DNA of 64,000 nucleotides from Sipunculus nudus (taxonomy: Eukaryota > Annelida > Sipuncula > Golfingiida > Sipunculidae): NCBI GenBank assembly GCA_026874595.1, contig CM049310.1, positions 84,047,056 through 84,111,055 on the forward strand. Direction: 5' to 3'. Positions 49,173 to 61,630 of the stretch are shown here, piece by piece. Position numbers and translations under genes: made by a program. Below the pieces are notes generated by a model. It did not search any database, was not told the origin of the DNA, and saw nothing but the letters and a program-made list of their open reading frames with translations. Position 1 is the first letter of the stretch. Each line of letters begins with the position of its first letter.

Positions 49173-49552
49173 CATTAGTGTAACTACGCCGAGTACCTGA
49201 TATTACCCGTTGAATTACCGTTGTGTTCCGGTTGGCAAAGACAATGTATGCTGATATTAGAGAGGGCCGCTCGAGACATATGAGAGGTTTAGTATTATCA
49301 TCAATACTAGAATAATTTACCTTTCCATTAAGAGTGTGACAGATATCCTTACTAGTTCAGCCACTCAGAAACTGGACACAGTGTTTCGTACTTTCTAATA
49401 GAGGGCGCTGCGATAGCACAGTCGTCACATTTCTCATGATTGATGGGAAAATATGGAAAAAGACGCCCCTTAAGACTCGGTTAGCGTCCTTTCCGATAAT
49501 AGAAGAACACAAAATGGTATTTCACAGCCGCCGCCTCAGTGATTTTTTTTTC

Positions 49553-49816
49553 TATTATTATAAATATTGTTATAATAATAATAATGATAATAATAATAAT
49601 AATAATAATAATAATTATTATTATTATTATTATTTTTATTATTTCTATTATTTTTATTATTTTATCATTTTAAATATTATTATTATTATTATTATATTTA
49701 GTAAAAGTATTATCATTTTTATCATTATTATGATGATTATTATTTTTATCTTTATTATTATTATCATTATTAGGATTGTTATTATTATTATTAGTATTAG
49801 TATTTTTGTTATTTGA
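49553..49816 (+). repeat. Beta trinucleotide tract, unit 10
   Basis: Starts with (AAT)n directly followed by (ATT)n, an inverted repeat able to form a hairpin. Interrupted ATT/ATC repeats follow. Confidence 0.9.
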
Positions 49817-51011
49817 AAATAAAAATGAGCCGTATCTTTTGTGTGATTTTCTTTTATTACAGTGTGTTTATGCATTGCTAATATTTCATTATACTGGCCA
49901 CAGAGGACTTGCGTGACATAGGTTGAGTGGCAGCACTGTCAATCAAAATATAGGTTGTTATTTTAAGTGATACTATTATTATATTCTTATTTTCATCATT
50001 CTTTTGTTATTATTGCTGTTACGTTAATGAGTAAGTATTTTAGTTATAATGTTATTAATAATAATAAATATATATAGCATTATAGAATCTGCATTAATTA
50101 GGCCAGAAATAAGGCAGTCATATGGCTTTATATGATAACTATGTTGAAACATAAAAAAATCATTGTGATAGAAATAACATACTTTATTTCATCATTTGAC
50201 GTCAGAGCAGCACATGAGTGATCGTCGCGTATAAAGTGAAAATCAACAAATATTCATGAAACTTGAATATAAACATAATTACGAGAATATATAAAAATAT
50301 CCGAAATAAGGGTTGAATATATAAGAATATTACATTTAACATTTAACGAAGCATATTTTTTGCTATACAAGCGTTTGTTAACAAAGTAAAGTCATGAATA
50401 ACGTCATGGCCGCCGAGTAAAATTTGAAGTAATTAACATACCACACCCCTATATGTATAAAATATACAACCTATTTTTGTATACACTTTCATTTGTAATA
50501 TAGAATAATTACAATATTTACGAAAATGGGTACTTGACTGGTAAAGAAAAACGATAAAAAATTAAACTGGCCTCTTGGCGAAAAATAATGGTTCGTTGAA
50601 AATCCCGCAATCAGAAGTCTGTCTAGTGCCTCTAATTTGCATATAAACAGAGTACGTGTATACAGAGTCCTGCAGAGCTGATACTTGAACCCCATATGAT
50701 GTTTCAAGTATGATGTTTTCTCATACATCGGCTTGATTTTATCACTCTTCGGTAATACCAGTCCATATATTGTCTGAGAAGTGAGCTATACAGGTCAAAG
50801 TTGACATGGCCTACCTCCGCCGTCTCCCAATGTACTTGTGAATCATTGTAGAACCCGGAAACCTGGTCCAGTCTCTTCTTCGTTATCCTTTATATATTGC
50901 AGTCTTTGTGAACAAACTGTTTTATATCATACCAGCGTAATAAACGATACAAAGACAGAGACTGCACAAATAATATGTCCGTCGTCCACTGCGCAAATGT
51001 ATCATTTGATG

Positions 51012-51057
51012 GTCGTTATAGCGACGATATTTAAATATTTCAACTATGACGTCATAG
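51012..51057. promoter_or_regulatory. Palindrome cluster with CRE-type site, unit 10
   Basis: All three palindromic words are intact. Confidence 0.65.
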
Positions 51058-52306
51058 TGTAACCATGACATCTCGTGACGATCATCAAAGAGAAAGGCGG
51101 GGTTGAACATATGACCTGCAGGCAAGGCTATGCAGGGACCGGAAATCCTCCTGCATATTATAACAGGCCGGACGCGTGAAATAGAAATATAATTGAGCAA
51201 TAAAGAGAAAAAAAAAATAAATTGGTTTGTTTCGTGTTGTATGAAGTTTTGACTCATCACCGTTATATCTCAAGATAAGAATGAATGCGCAGGACAAATG
51301 TTCATAATAAAAATAACACATGGTCAGGTGTCATGTTTTGTAATATTTATATGTGACAGTCGTGCGCCGGTCTTCATACACTTATATTTGGTTATACTCC
51401 CGACAACAATGTAGGCGATACGCCGGAACGTTGTTAATGTCAGGCCCCGTGTTATATCATCTCCATGCATAAAAGCCAAAGCGCAGTCAAACGAGTGTAA
51501 AGAATACCTCAGTTGTTTTTATTTTGCAGTTTCCAGCATTCAGCATTTTGTGACGGGAGGATTAAGCACAGGGCAGAGACTGGTTTTTGAAGTGATTGGC
51601 TGGTGCAAGTGTGACGTCACAAACTTTATTTGTAAATGAACAAAATCTAGCAGCACACGTTGGTTGTTTTTATTTATTCCTGCTTATCCTGAAAAAAAAA
51701 GCTGAACCAGTTGCGCAACCTCTTGTGGTGTGTCTGTGTGTGGTTTATTTTATTTGGGAACCAGGTGTGATCATTCGTTGGACATATAATGTTATAAGGG
51801 GGCCGGGCGTCGGCCGACAGAGGAAGCGGATTTTCATATATTTTGTGTAGGGCGTTAGCGACATCTGGAGGTGGCGCCGTGAACTATATGTTTGCTTCAA
51901 GTCCACGTGGTATAATTTGATTTTCTGGATCTTTATAAATAGAGCACAAGACTATTGGCTTGGACTACACATGGACATATTATAAAAATCCCGGTCTCTA
52001 TATGAGCTATATCATGATTTCAAAAACATGAAAATTTATATGCCGGTGATACCTATACGACTTGTGTGAACCAGAGGATCATCTTAGTGTGAGCCGGTAA
52101 ACCACCTGGGTTTGACATCGACGCGGAGGTCGTGTGTATGTAACCCCTGACAGAGACCATCTGTGCATGCGCCTTTTTTTATTGGGCTCATATAGATGAT
52201 AGTGTAACTGGGTTGTTTTTCAATAGTTCCTTTGAATAAACGTTAAGGTTTGAAAACATTCTGTGTTATCTTTTTCAAACACAATAACAGACCACTGGGA
52301 CGGCTT

Positions 52307-54369
52307 GTCTGTGAACCAAAGACCACCTGTGTGATAGTCAGTGGACCACTGGTGTGTAAGTCCAGTGGACCACCTGTGTGTGAGCCAGTGAACTACCTGT
52401 ATGAGAACCAGTGGACAACCTGTATGAGCTCGCGGACTACCTTTGGATGGGGTAGGAGGTAGTTTTGTGTATGCCTCTGTGTGAACCAGTGGACCACTTG
52501 TATGTGAGCTAGTGGACCAAATGTGTGAACCAGTGAACTTATCTTGTATAAGCCAGCGGACCAGCTGCATGTGAACCAGCCGACCATTTGTGTGTGAACC
52601 AGTGGACCACCTGTTTGTGAGCCAGCCGACTATCTGTGTGTGAACCAGTGGACCACCTGTGTGTGAGCCAGTCGACTATTTGTGTGTGAACCAGTGGACC
52701 GCAAGGTGTGTTAAAGTGGACCAGCTCTGACTGAGCATACGGACTACCTGCATGTGAACCAATGGACCACCTGTGCGTAAGCCAGCAGACCATCTTTGTG
52801 TGAGCCAGTGGACCACCTATGCGTGAGCCAGTGGACCATTTGTGTGTGAACCAGCGGACCACCTGTGTGTAAGCCAGTCGACCATTTGTGTGTGAACCTG
52901 TAGACCACCTATCGGGGATCGCCATGGGGAAGACCACCTGTGTGTGAGCCAGTGGACAACCTGCATATGAACTATTGGGCCGCCTGTGTGTGAACCAGTG
53001 AACTAGCTGTGTGTAAGAGTGGACCACATCTCTATAAACCAACGGACTTCCTGCATGTGAACCAGTAGGCCGCCTGTGTGTTAGCCAGCTTACCACCTGT
53101 GGGTGAGCCTGTCAACCACCTGTCAGGGATAGCCATGTGAAAGACCACCTATGTTTGAGCCAGAGGACAACCTGTTTGGGGCCAGTTGTCAAACTGTATG
53201 TGAAACACCTGCATGTGAACTAAAGGACCACCTTTGTGTGAGTCAGTCGACCATCTTTATGTGAACCAGTGGACCACCTGTGTCTGAGCAAGCTGACCAA
53301 CTGTGTGTGAACTAGTGGACCACCTGTTTGTAAACCAGTGGGCCGCCTGTGTGGCAGCAAATAAGCCACCTGTGGGTGAGACAGTGAACTACCTGTGGGG
53401 GATCAACTCTTGGTGAGACACTGTACAACCTGTGTGTGAGCCAGCCGACCATATTTGTGTGAACAAGTGAATCACCTGTGTGTAAAAGTGGACCACTTCT
53501 GTATGGGCAAACGGATCATCTTTATGATAACCAGTGGACCACCTGTGTGTGAGCCAGCCGACTATCTGTGTTTGAACCCGTGGACCACCTGTGTGTGAGC
53601 CATTGGACCACCTGTGTGTGAACCGGTTGACCACCTGTGTCTGAGCCAGTGCACCATCTGTGTGTGAACTTGTGGACCACCTGTATGTGAGCCAGCGGGC
53701 TACATGCATGTGAACCAGTGCACCACCTGTGTGTGAGGCAGTCGACCATTGTGTGTGAACATGTGGACCACCTGTGCGTGAGCCAGTCGACCACCTGTGT
53801 GTAAAAGTAGACCACCTGTGTTTGAGCAAACGGACTACCTGCTTGTGAACCAGAGGGCCGCCTGTGTGTGAGCCAGTTAACCACCAGTGGGTCAGCCAGT
53901 GGACCACCTGTCGGGGATCGCCATGGGGACGACCACCTGTGTGTGAGCCAGTGGACAAGGTCTTTGTGGGCCAGTCGACCATCTGTGTGTTAACCAGTGG
54001 ACCACCTGTGTCTGAGCCATTGGACCACCTGTGTGTGATCCGGTGGACCACCTGTGTCTGAGCAAGTGCACCATCTGTGTGTGAACTTGAGGACCACCTG
54101 TATGTGGGGCAGCGGACCACCTGTTTGTGAGCCAGTGGTCGACATGTGTGTGGACCGGTGGACCACCTGTGTTAGAGCCAGTGCACTCGCTGTGTGTGAA
54201 TTTATGGACCACCTGTATGTGTGCCAGCGGAAGACCTGTATGTGAGCCAGTGGTCCATATGTGGGTGAGTCGGTGGACCACCTGTCGGGGAACCTGCGTA
54301 TATCGCCTTTGGGAAGACCACCTGTGTATGAGGCAGTGTACCACCTGTGTGTGGGCCAGTGAACCACCC
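52307..54369 (+). repeat. Delta 23-bp minisatellite array, unit 10 (long)
   Basis: About 90 monomer lengths. Two long monomers with GGGGATCGCCATGGGG lie at about 52914 and 53914, and the 40-bp variant is at the right end. Confidence 0.93.
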
Positions 54370-54737
54370 ATTAGTGTAACTACGCCGAGTACCTGATATT
54401 ACCCGTTGAATTACCGTTGTGTTCCGGTTGGCAAAGACAATGTATGCTGATATTAGAGAGGGCCGCTCGAGACATATGAGAGGTTTAGTATTATCATCAA
54501 TACTAGAATAATTTACCTTTCCATTCAGAGTGTGACAGATATCCTTACTAGTTCAGCCACTCAGAAACTGGACACAGTGTGTCGTACTTTCTAATAGAGG
54601 GCGCTGCGATAGCACAGTCGTCACATTTCTCATGATTGATGGGAAAATATGGAAAAAGACGCCCCTTAAGACTCGGTTAGCGTCCTTTCCGATAATAGAT
54701 ATGGTATTTCACAGCCGCCGCCTCAGTGATTTTTTTT

Positions 54738-54772
54738 CTATTATTATAAATATTGTTATAATAATAATAATG

Positions 54773-54807
<35 letters not shown>

Positions 54808-55005
54808 TATTATTATTATTATTTTTATTATTTCTATTATTTTTATTATTTTATCATTTTAAATATTATTATTATTATTATTATATTTAGTAAAAGTATT
54901 ATCATTTTTATCATTATTATGATGATTATTATTTTTATCTTTATTATTATTATCATTATTAGGATTGTTATTATTATTATTAGTATTAGTATTTTTGTTA
55001 TTTGA
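54738..55005 (+). repeat. Beta trinucleotide tract, unit 11
   Basis: An (AAT)n-(ATT)n inverted repeat plus interrupted ATT repeats, as in unit 10. Confidence 0.9.
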
Positions 55006-56200
55006 AAATAAAAATGAGCCGTATCTTTTGTGTGATTTTCTTTTATTACAGTGTGTTTATGCATTGCTAATATTTCATTATACTGGCCACAGAGTACTTG
55101 CGTGACATAGGTTGAGTGGCAGCACTGTCAATCAAAATATAGGTTGTTATTTTAAGTGATACTATTATTATATTCTTATTTTCATCATTCTTTTGTTATT
55201 ATTGCTGTTACGTTAATGAGTAAGTATTTTAGTTATAATGTTATTAATAATAATAAATATATATAGCATTATAGAATCTGCATTAATTAGGCCAGAAATA
55301 AGGCAGTCATATGGCTTTATATGATAACTATGTTGAAACATAAAAAAATCATTGTGATAGAAATAACATACTTTATTTCATCATTTGACGTCAGAGCAGC
55401 ACATGAGTGATCGTCGCGTATAAAGTGAAAATCAACAAATATTCATGAAACTTGAATATAAACATAATTACGAGAATATATAAAAATATCCGAAATAAGG
55501 GTTGAATATATAAGAATATTACATTTAACATTTAACGAAGCATATTTTTTGCTATACAAGCGTTTGTTAACAAAGTAAAGTCATGAATAACGTCATGGCC
55601 GCCGAGTAAAATTTGAAGTAATTAACATACCACACCCCTATATGTATAAAATATACAACCTATTTTTGTATACACTTTCATTTGTAATATAGAATAATTA
55701 CAATATTTACGAAAATGGGTACTTGACTGGTAAAGAAAAACGATAAAAAATTAAACTGGCCTCTTGGCGAAAAATAATGGTTCGTTGAAAATCCCGCAAT
55801 CAGAAGTCTGTCTAGTGCCTCTAATTTGCATATAAACAGAGTACGTGTATACAGAGTCCTGCAGAGCTGATACTTGAACCCCATATGATGTTTCAAGTAT
55901 GATGTTTTCTCATACATCGGCTTGATTTTATCACTCTTCGGTAATACCAGTCCATATATTGTCTGAGAAGTGAGCTATACAGGTCAAAGTTGACATGGCC
56001 TACCTCCGCCGTCTCCCAATGTACTTGTGAATCATTGTAGAACCCGGAAACCTGGTCCAGTCTCTTCTTCGTTATCCTTTATATATTGCAGTCTTTGTGA
56101 ACAAACTGTTTTATATCATACCAGCGTAATAAACGATACAAAGACAGAGACTGCACAAATAATATGTCCGTCGTCCACTGCGCAAATGTATCATTTGATG

Positions 56201-56246
56201 GTCGTTATAGCGACGATATTTAAATATTTCAACTATGACGTCATAG
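56201..56246. promoter_or_regulatory. Palindrome cluster with CRE-type site, unit 11
   Basis: All three palindromic words are intact. Confidence 0.65.
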
Positions 56247-57493
56247 TGTAACCATGACATCTCGTGACGATCATCAAAGAGAAAGGCGGGGTTGAACATA
56301 TGACCTGCAGGCAAGGCTATGCAGGGACCGGAAATCCTCCTGCATATTATAACAGGCCGGACGCGTGAAATAGAAATATAATTGAGCAATAAAGAGAAAA
56401 AAAAAATAAATTGGTTTGTTTCGTGTTGTATGAAGTTTTGACTCATCACCGTTATATCTCAAGATAAGAATGAATGCGCAGGACAAATGTTCATAATAAA
56501 AATAACACATGGTCAGGTGTCATGTTTTGTAATATTTATATGTGACAGTCGTGCGCCGGTCTTCATACACTTATATTTGGTTATACTCCCGACAACAATG
56601 TAGGCGATACGCCGGAACGTTGTTAATGTCAGGCCCCGTGTTATATCATCTCCATGCATAAAAGCCAAAGCGCAGTCAAACGAGTGTAAAGAATACCTCA
56701 GTTGTTTTTATTTTGCAGTTTCCAGCATTCAGCATTTTGTGACGGGAGGATTAAGCACAGGGCAGAGACTGGTTTTTGAAGTGATTGGCTGGTGCAAGTG
56801 TGACGTCACAAACTTTATTTGTAAATGAACAAAATCTAGCAGCACACGTTGGTTGTTTTTATTTATTCCTGCTTATCCTGAAAAAAAAAGCTGAACCAGT
56901 TGCGCAACCTCTTGTGGTGTGTCTGTGTGTGGTTTATTTTATTTGGGAACCAGGTGTGATCATTCGTTGGACATATAATGTTATAAGGGGGCCGGGCGTC
57001 GGCCGACAGAGGAAGCGGATTTTCATATATCTTGTGTAGGGCGTTAGCGACATCTGGAGGTGGCGCCGTGAACTATATGTTTGCTTCAAGTTCACGTGGT
57101 ATAATTTGATTTTCTGGATCTTTATAAATAGAGCACAAGACTATTGGCTTGGACTACACATGGACATATTATAAAAATCCCGGTCTCTATATGAGCTATA
57201 TCATGATTTCGTAAACATGAAAATTTATATGCCGGTGATACCTATACGACTTGTGTGAACCAGAGGATCATCTTAGTGTGAGCCGGTAAACCACCAGGGT
57301 TTGACATCGACGCGGAGGTCGTGTGTATGTAACCCCTGACAGAGACCATCTGTGCATGCGCCTTTTTTTATTGGGCTCATATAGATGATAGTGTAACTGG
57401 GTTGTTTTTCAATAGTTCCTTTGAATAAACGTTAAGGTTTGAAAACATTCTGTGTTATCTTTTTCAAACACAATAACAGACCACTGGGACGGC

Positions 57494-59738
57494 TTGTCTG
57501 TGAACAAAAGACCACCTGTGTGATAGTCAGTGGACCACTGGTGTGTAAGTCCAGTGGACCACCTGTGTGTGAGCCAGTGAACTACCTGTATGAGAACCAG
57601 TGGACAACCTGTATGAGCTCGCGGACTACCTTTGGATGGGGTAGGAGGTAGTTTTGTGTATGCCTCTGTGTGAACCAGTGGACCACTTGTATGTGAGCTA
57701 GTGGACCAAATGTGTGAACCAGTGAACTTATCTTGTATAAGCCAGCGGACCAGCTGCATGTGAACCAGCCGACCATTTGTGTGTGAACCAGTGGACCACC
57801 TGTTTGTGAGCCAGCCGACTATCTGTGTGTGAACCAGTGGACCACCTGTGTGTGAGCCAGTCGACTATTTGTGTGTGAACCAGTGGACCGCAAGGTGTGT
57901 TAAAGTGGACCAGCTCTAACTGAGCATACGGACTACCTGCATGTGAACCAATGGACCACCTGTGCGTAAGCCAGCAGACCATCTTTGTGTGAGCCAGTGG
58001 ACCACCTATGCGTGAGCCAGTGGACCATTTGTGTGTGAACCAGCGGACCACCTGTGTGTAAGCCAGTCGACCATTTGTGTGTGAACCTGTAGACCACCTA
58101 TCGGGGATCGCCATGGGGAAGACCACCTGTGTGTGAGCCAGTGGACAACCTGCATATGAACCAGTGGGCCGCCTGTGTGTGAACCAGTGAACTAGCTGTG
58201 TGTAAGAGTGGACCACATCTCTATAAACCAACGGACTTCCTGCATGTGAACCAGTAGGCCGCCTGTGTGTTAGCCAGCTTACCACCTGTGGGTGAGCCTG
58301 TCGACCACCTGTCAGGGATAGCCATGTGAAAGACCACCTGTGTTTGAGCCAGAGGACAACCTGTTTGGGGCCAGTTGTCAAACTGTATGTGAAACACCTG
58401 CATGTGAACTAAAGGACCACCTTTGTGTGAGTCAGTCGACCATCTTTATGTGAACCAGTGGACCACCTGTGTCTGAGCAAGCTGACCAACTGTGTGTGAA
58501 CTAGTGGACCACCTGTTTGTAAACCAGTGGGCCGCCTGTGTGGCAGCAAATAAGCCACCTGTGGGTGAGACAGTGAACTACCTGTGGGGGATCAACTCTT
58601 GGTGAGACACTGTACAACCTGTGTGTGAGCCAGCCGACCATATTTGTGTGAACAAGTGAATCACCTGTGTGTAAAAGTGGACCACTTCTGTATGGGCAAA
58701 CGGATCATCTTTATGATAACCAGTGGTCCACCTGTGTGTGAGCCAGCCGACTATCTGTGTTTGAACCCGTGGACCACCTGTGTGTGAGCCATTGGACCAC
58801 CTGTGTGTGAACCGGTTGACCACCTGTGTCTGAGCCAGTGCACCATCTGTGTGTAAACTTTTGGACCACCTGTATGTGAGCCAGCGGGCTACATGCATGT
58901 GAACCAGTGCACCACCTGTGTGTGAGGCAGTCGACCATTGTGTGTGAACATGTGGACCACCTGTGCGTGAGCCAGTCGACCACCTGTGTGTAAAAGTAGA
59001 CCACCTGTGTTTGAGCAAACGGACTACCTGCTTGTGAACCAGAGGGCCGCCTGTGTGTGAGCCAGCGGGCTACATGCATGTGAACCAGTGCACCACCTGT
59101 GTGTGAGGCAGTCGACCATTGTGGTGAACATGTGGACCACCTGTGCGTGAGCCAGTCGACCACCTGTGTGTAAAAGTAGACCACCTGTGTTTGAGCAAAC
59201 GGACTACCTGCTTGTGAACCAGAGGGCCGCCTGTGTGTGAGCCAGTTAACCACCTGTGGGTCAGCCAGTGGACCACCTGTCGGGGATCGCCATGGGGACG
59301 ACCACCTGTGTGTGAGCCAGTGGACAAGGTCTTTGTGGGCCAGTCGACCATCTGTGTGTTAACCAGTGGACCACCTGTGTCTGAGCCATTGGACCACCTG
59401 TGTGTGATCCGGTGGACCACCTGTGTCTGAGCAAGTACACCATCTGTGTGTGAACTTGAGGACCACCTGTATGTGGGGCAGCGGACCACCTGTTTGTGAG
59501 CCAGTGGTCGACATGTGTGTGGACCGGTGGACCACCTGTGTTAGAGCCAGTGCACTCGCTGTGTGTGAATTTATGGACCACCTGTATGTGTGCCAGCGGA
59601 AGACCTGTATGTGAGCCAGTGGTCCATATGTGGGTGAGTCGGTGGACCACCTGTCGGGGAACCTGCGTATATCGCCTTTGGGAAGACCACCTGTGTATGA
59701 GGCAGTGTACCACCTGTGTGTGGGCCAGTGAACCACCC
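57494..59738 (+). repeat. Delta 23-bp minisatellite array, unit 11 (longest)
   Basis: About 98 monomer lengths. It is longer than unit 10 by 182 bp, because the block at about 58875-59056 is repeated at about 59057-59240. The second block has a small deletion (CATTGTGGTGAAC for CATTGTGTGTGAAC). Confidence 0.93.
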
Positions 59739-60115
59739 ATTAGTGTAACTACGCCGAGTACCTGATATTACCCGTTGAATTACCGTTGTGTTCCATTTGG
59801 CAAAGACAATGTATGCTGATATTAGAGAGGGCCGCTCGAGACATATGAGAGGTTTAGTATTATCATCAATACTAGAATAATTTACCTTTCCATTCAGAGT
59901 GTGACAGATATCCTTACTAGTTCAGCCACTCAGAAACTGGACACAGTGTGTCGTACTTTCTAATAGAGGGCGCTGCGATAGCACCGTCGTCACATTTCTC
60001 ATGACTGATGGGAAAATATGGAAAAAGACGCCCCTTAAGACTCGGTTAGCGTCCTTTCCGATAATAGAAGAACACAAAATGATATTTCACAGCCGCCGCC
60101 TCAGTGATTTTTTTT

Positions 60116-60389
60116 CTATTATTATAAATATTGTTATAATAATAATAATGATAATAATAATAATAATAATAATAATAATTATTATTATTATTATTATTAT
60201 TATTATTTTTATTATTTCTATTATTTTTATTATTTTATCATTTTAAATATTATTATTATTATTATTATATTTAGTAAAAGTATTATCATTTTTATCATTA
60301 TTATGATGATTATTATTTTTATCATTATTATTATTATCATTATCAGGATTGTTATTATTATTATTAGTATTAGTATTTTTGTTATTTGA
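60116..60389 (+). repeat. Beta trinucleotide tract, unit 12
   Basis: It contains the longest (AAT)n-(ATT)n inverted repeat, with arms of roughly 26 bp meeting near 60180. Confidence 0.9.
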
Positions 60390-61584
60390 AAATAAAAATG
60401 AGCCGTATCTTTTGTGTGATTTTCTTTTATTACAGTGTGTTTATGCATTGCTTATATTTCATTATACTGGCCACAGAGGACTTGCGTGACATAGGTTGAG
60501 TGGCAGCACTGTCAATCAAAATATAGGTTGTTATTTTAAGTGATACTATTATTATATTCTTATTTTCATCATTCTTTTGTTATTATTGCTGTTACGTTAA
60601 TGAGTAAGTATTTTAGTTATAATGTTATTAATAATAATAAACATATATAGCATTATAGAATCTGCATTAATTAGGCCAGAAATAAGGCAGTCATATGGCT
60701 TTATATGATAACTATGTTGAAACATAAAAAAATCATTGTGATAGAAATCACATACTTTATTTCATCATTTGACGTCAGAGCAGCACATGAGTGATCGTCG
60801 CGTATAAAGTGAAAATCAACAAATATTCATGAAACTTGAATATAAACATAATTACGAGAATATATAAAAATATCCGAAATAAGGGTTGAATATATAAGAA
60901 TATTACATTTAACATTTAACGAAGCATATTTTTTGCTATACAAGCGTTTGTTAACAAAGTAAAGTCATGAATAACGTCATGGCCGCCGAGTAAAATTTGA
61001 AGTAATTAACATACCACACCCCTATATGTATAAAATATACAACCTATTTTTGTATACACTTTCATTTGTAATATAGAATAATTACAATATTTACGAAAAT
61101 GGGTACTTGACTGGTAAAGAAAAACGATAAAAAATTAAACTGGCCTCTTGGCGAAAAATAATGGTTCGTTGAAAATCCCGCAATCAGAAGTCTGTCTAGT
61201 GCCTCTAATTTGCATATAAACAGAGTACGTGTATACAGAGTCCTGCAGAGCTGATACTTGAACCCCATATGATGTTTCAAGTATGATGTTTTCTCATACA
61301 TCGGCTTGATTTTATCACTCTTCGGTAATACCAGTCCATATATTGTCTGAGAAGTGAGCTATACAGGTCAAAGTTGACATGGCCTACCTCCGCCGTCTCC
61401 CAATGTACTTGTGAATCATTGTAGAACCCGGAAACCTGGTCCAGTCTCTTCTTCGTTATCCTTTATATATTGCAGTCTTTGTGAACAAACTGTTTTATAT
61501 CATACCAGCGTAATAAACGATACAAAGACAGAGACTGCACAAATAATATGTCCGTCGTCCACTGCGCAAATGTATCATTTGATG

Positions 61585-61630
61585 GTCGTTATAGCGACGA
61601 TATTTAAATATTTCAACTATGACGTCATAG
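61585..61630. promoter_or_regulatory. Palindrome cluster with CRE-type site, unit 12
   Basis: All three palindromic words are intact. Confidence 0.65.

Larger units (their letters stand above)
44095..49259 (+). repeat. Macrosatellite unit 9 (B/C hybrid, 5.17 kb)
   Basis: The left part matches subfamily B (GGTCCGTTG, CATGGAGGGCGC, ACAGATCAAAG at about 45566). From about 45602 it matches subfamily C (GTCTCCCAATG, AAATAGAAATATAATTGAGC, AAAAGCCAAAGCGCAG). CTATGACGTCATAG is at 45826-45839 and GTGACGTCAC at 46392-46401. Delta is of the long type. Confidence 0.88.
49260..54455 (+). repeat. Macrosatellite unit 10 (subfamily C, 5.20 kb)
   Basis: Nearly identical to unit 11 and to the visible part of unit 12. 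CTATGACGTCATAG is at 51044-51057 and GTGACGTCAC at 51611-51620. Alpha has the C-type CTAATAGAGGGCGC. Confidence 0.93.
54456..59824 (+). repeat. Macrosatellite unit 11 (subfamily C, 5.37 kb)
   Basis: Nearly identical to unit 10 except for about 9-10 bp lost from alpha (the AGAACACAAA word after GATAATAGA at about 54699) and a 182-bp duplication inside delta. CTATGACGTCATAG is at 56233-56246 and GTGACGTCAC at 56800-56809. Confidence 0.93.
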
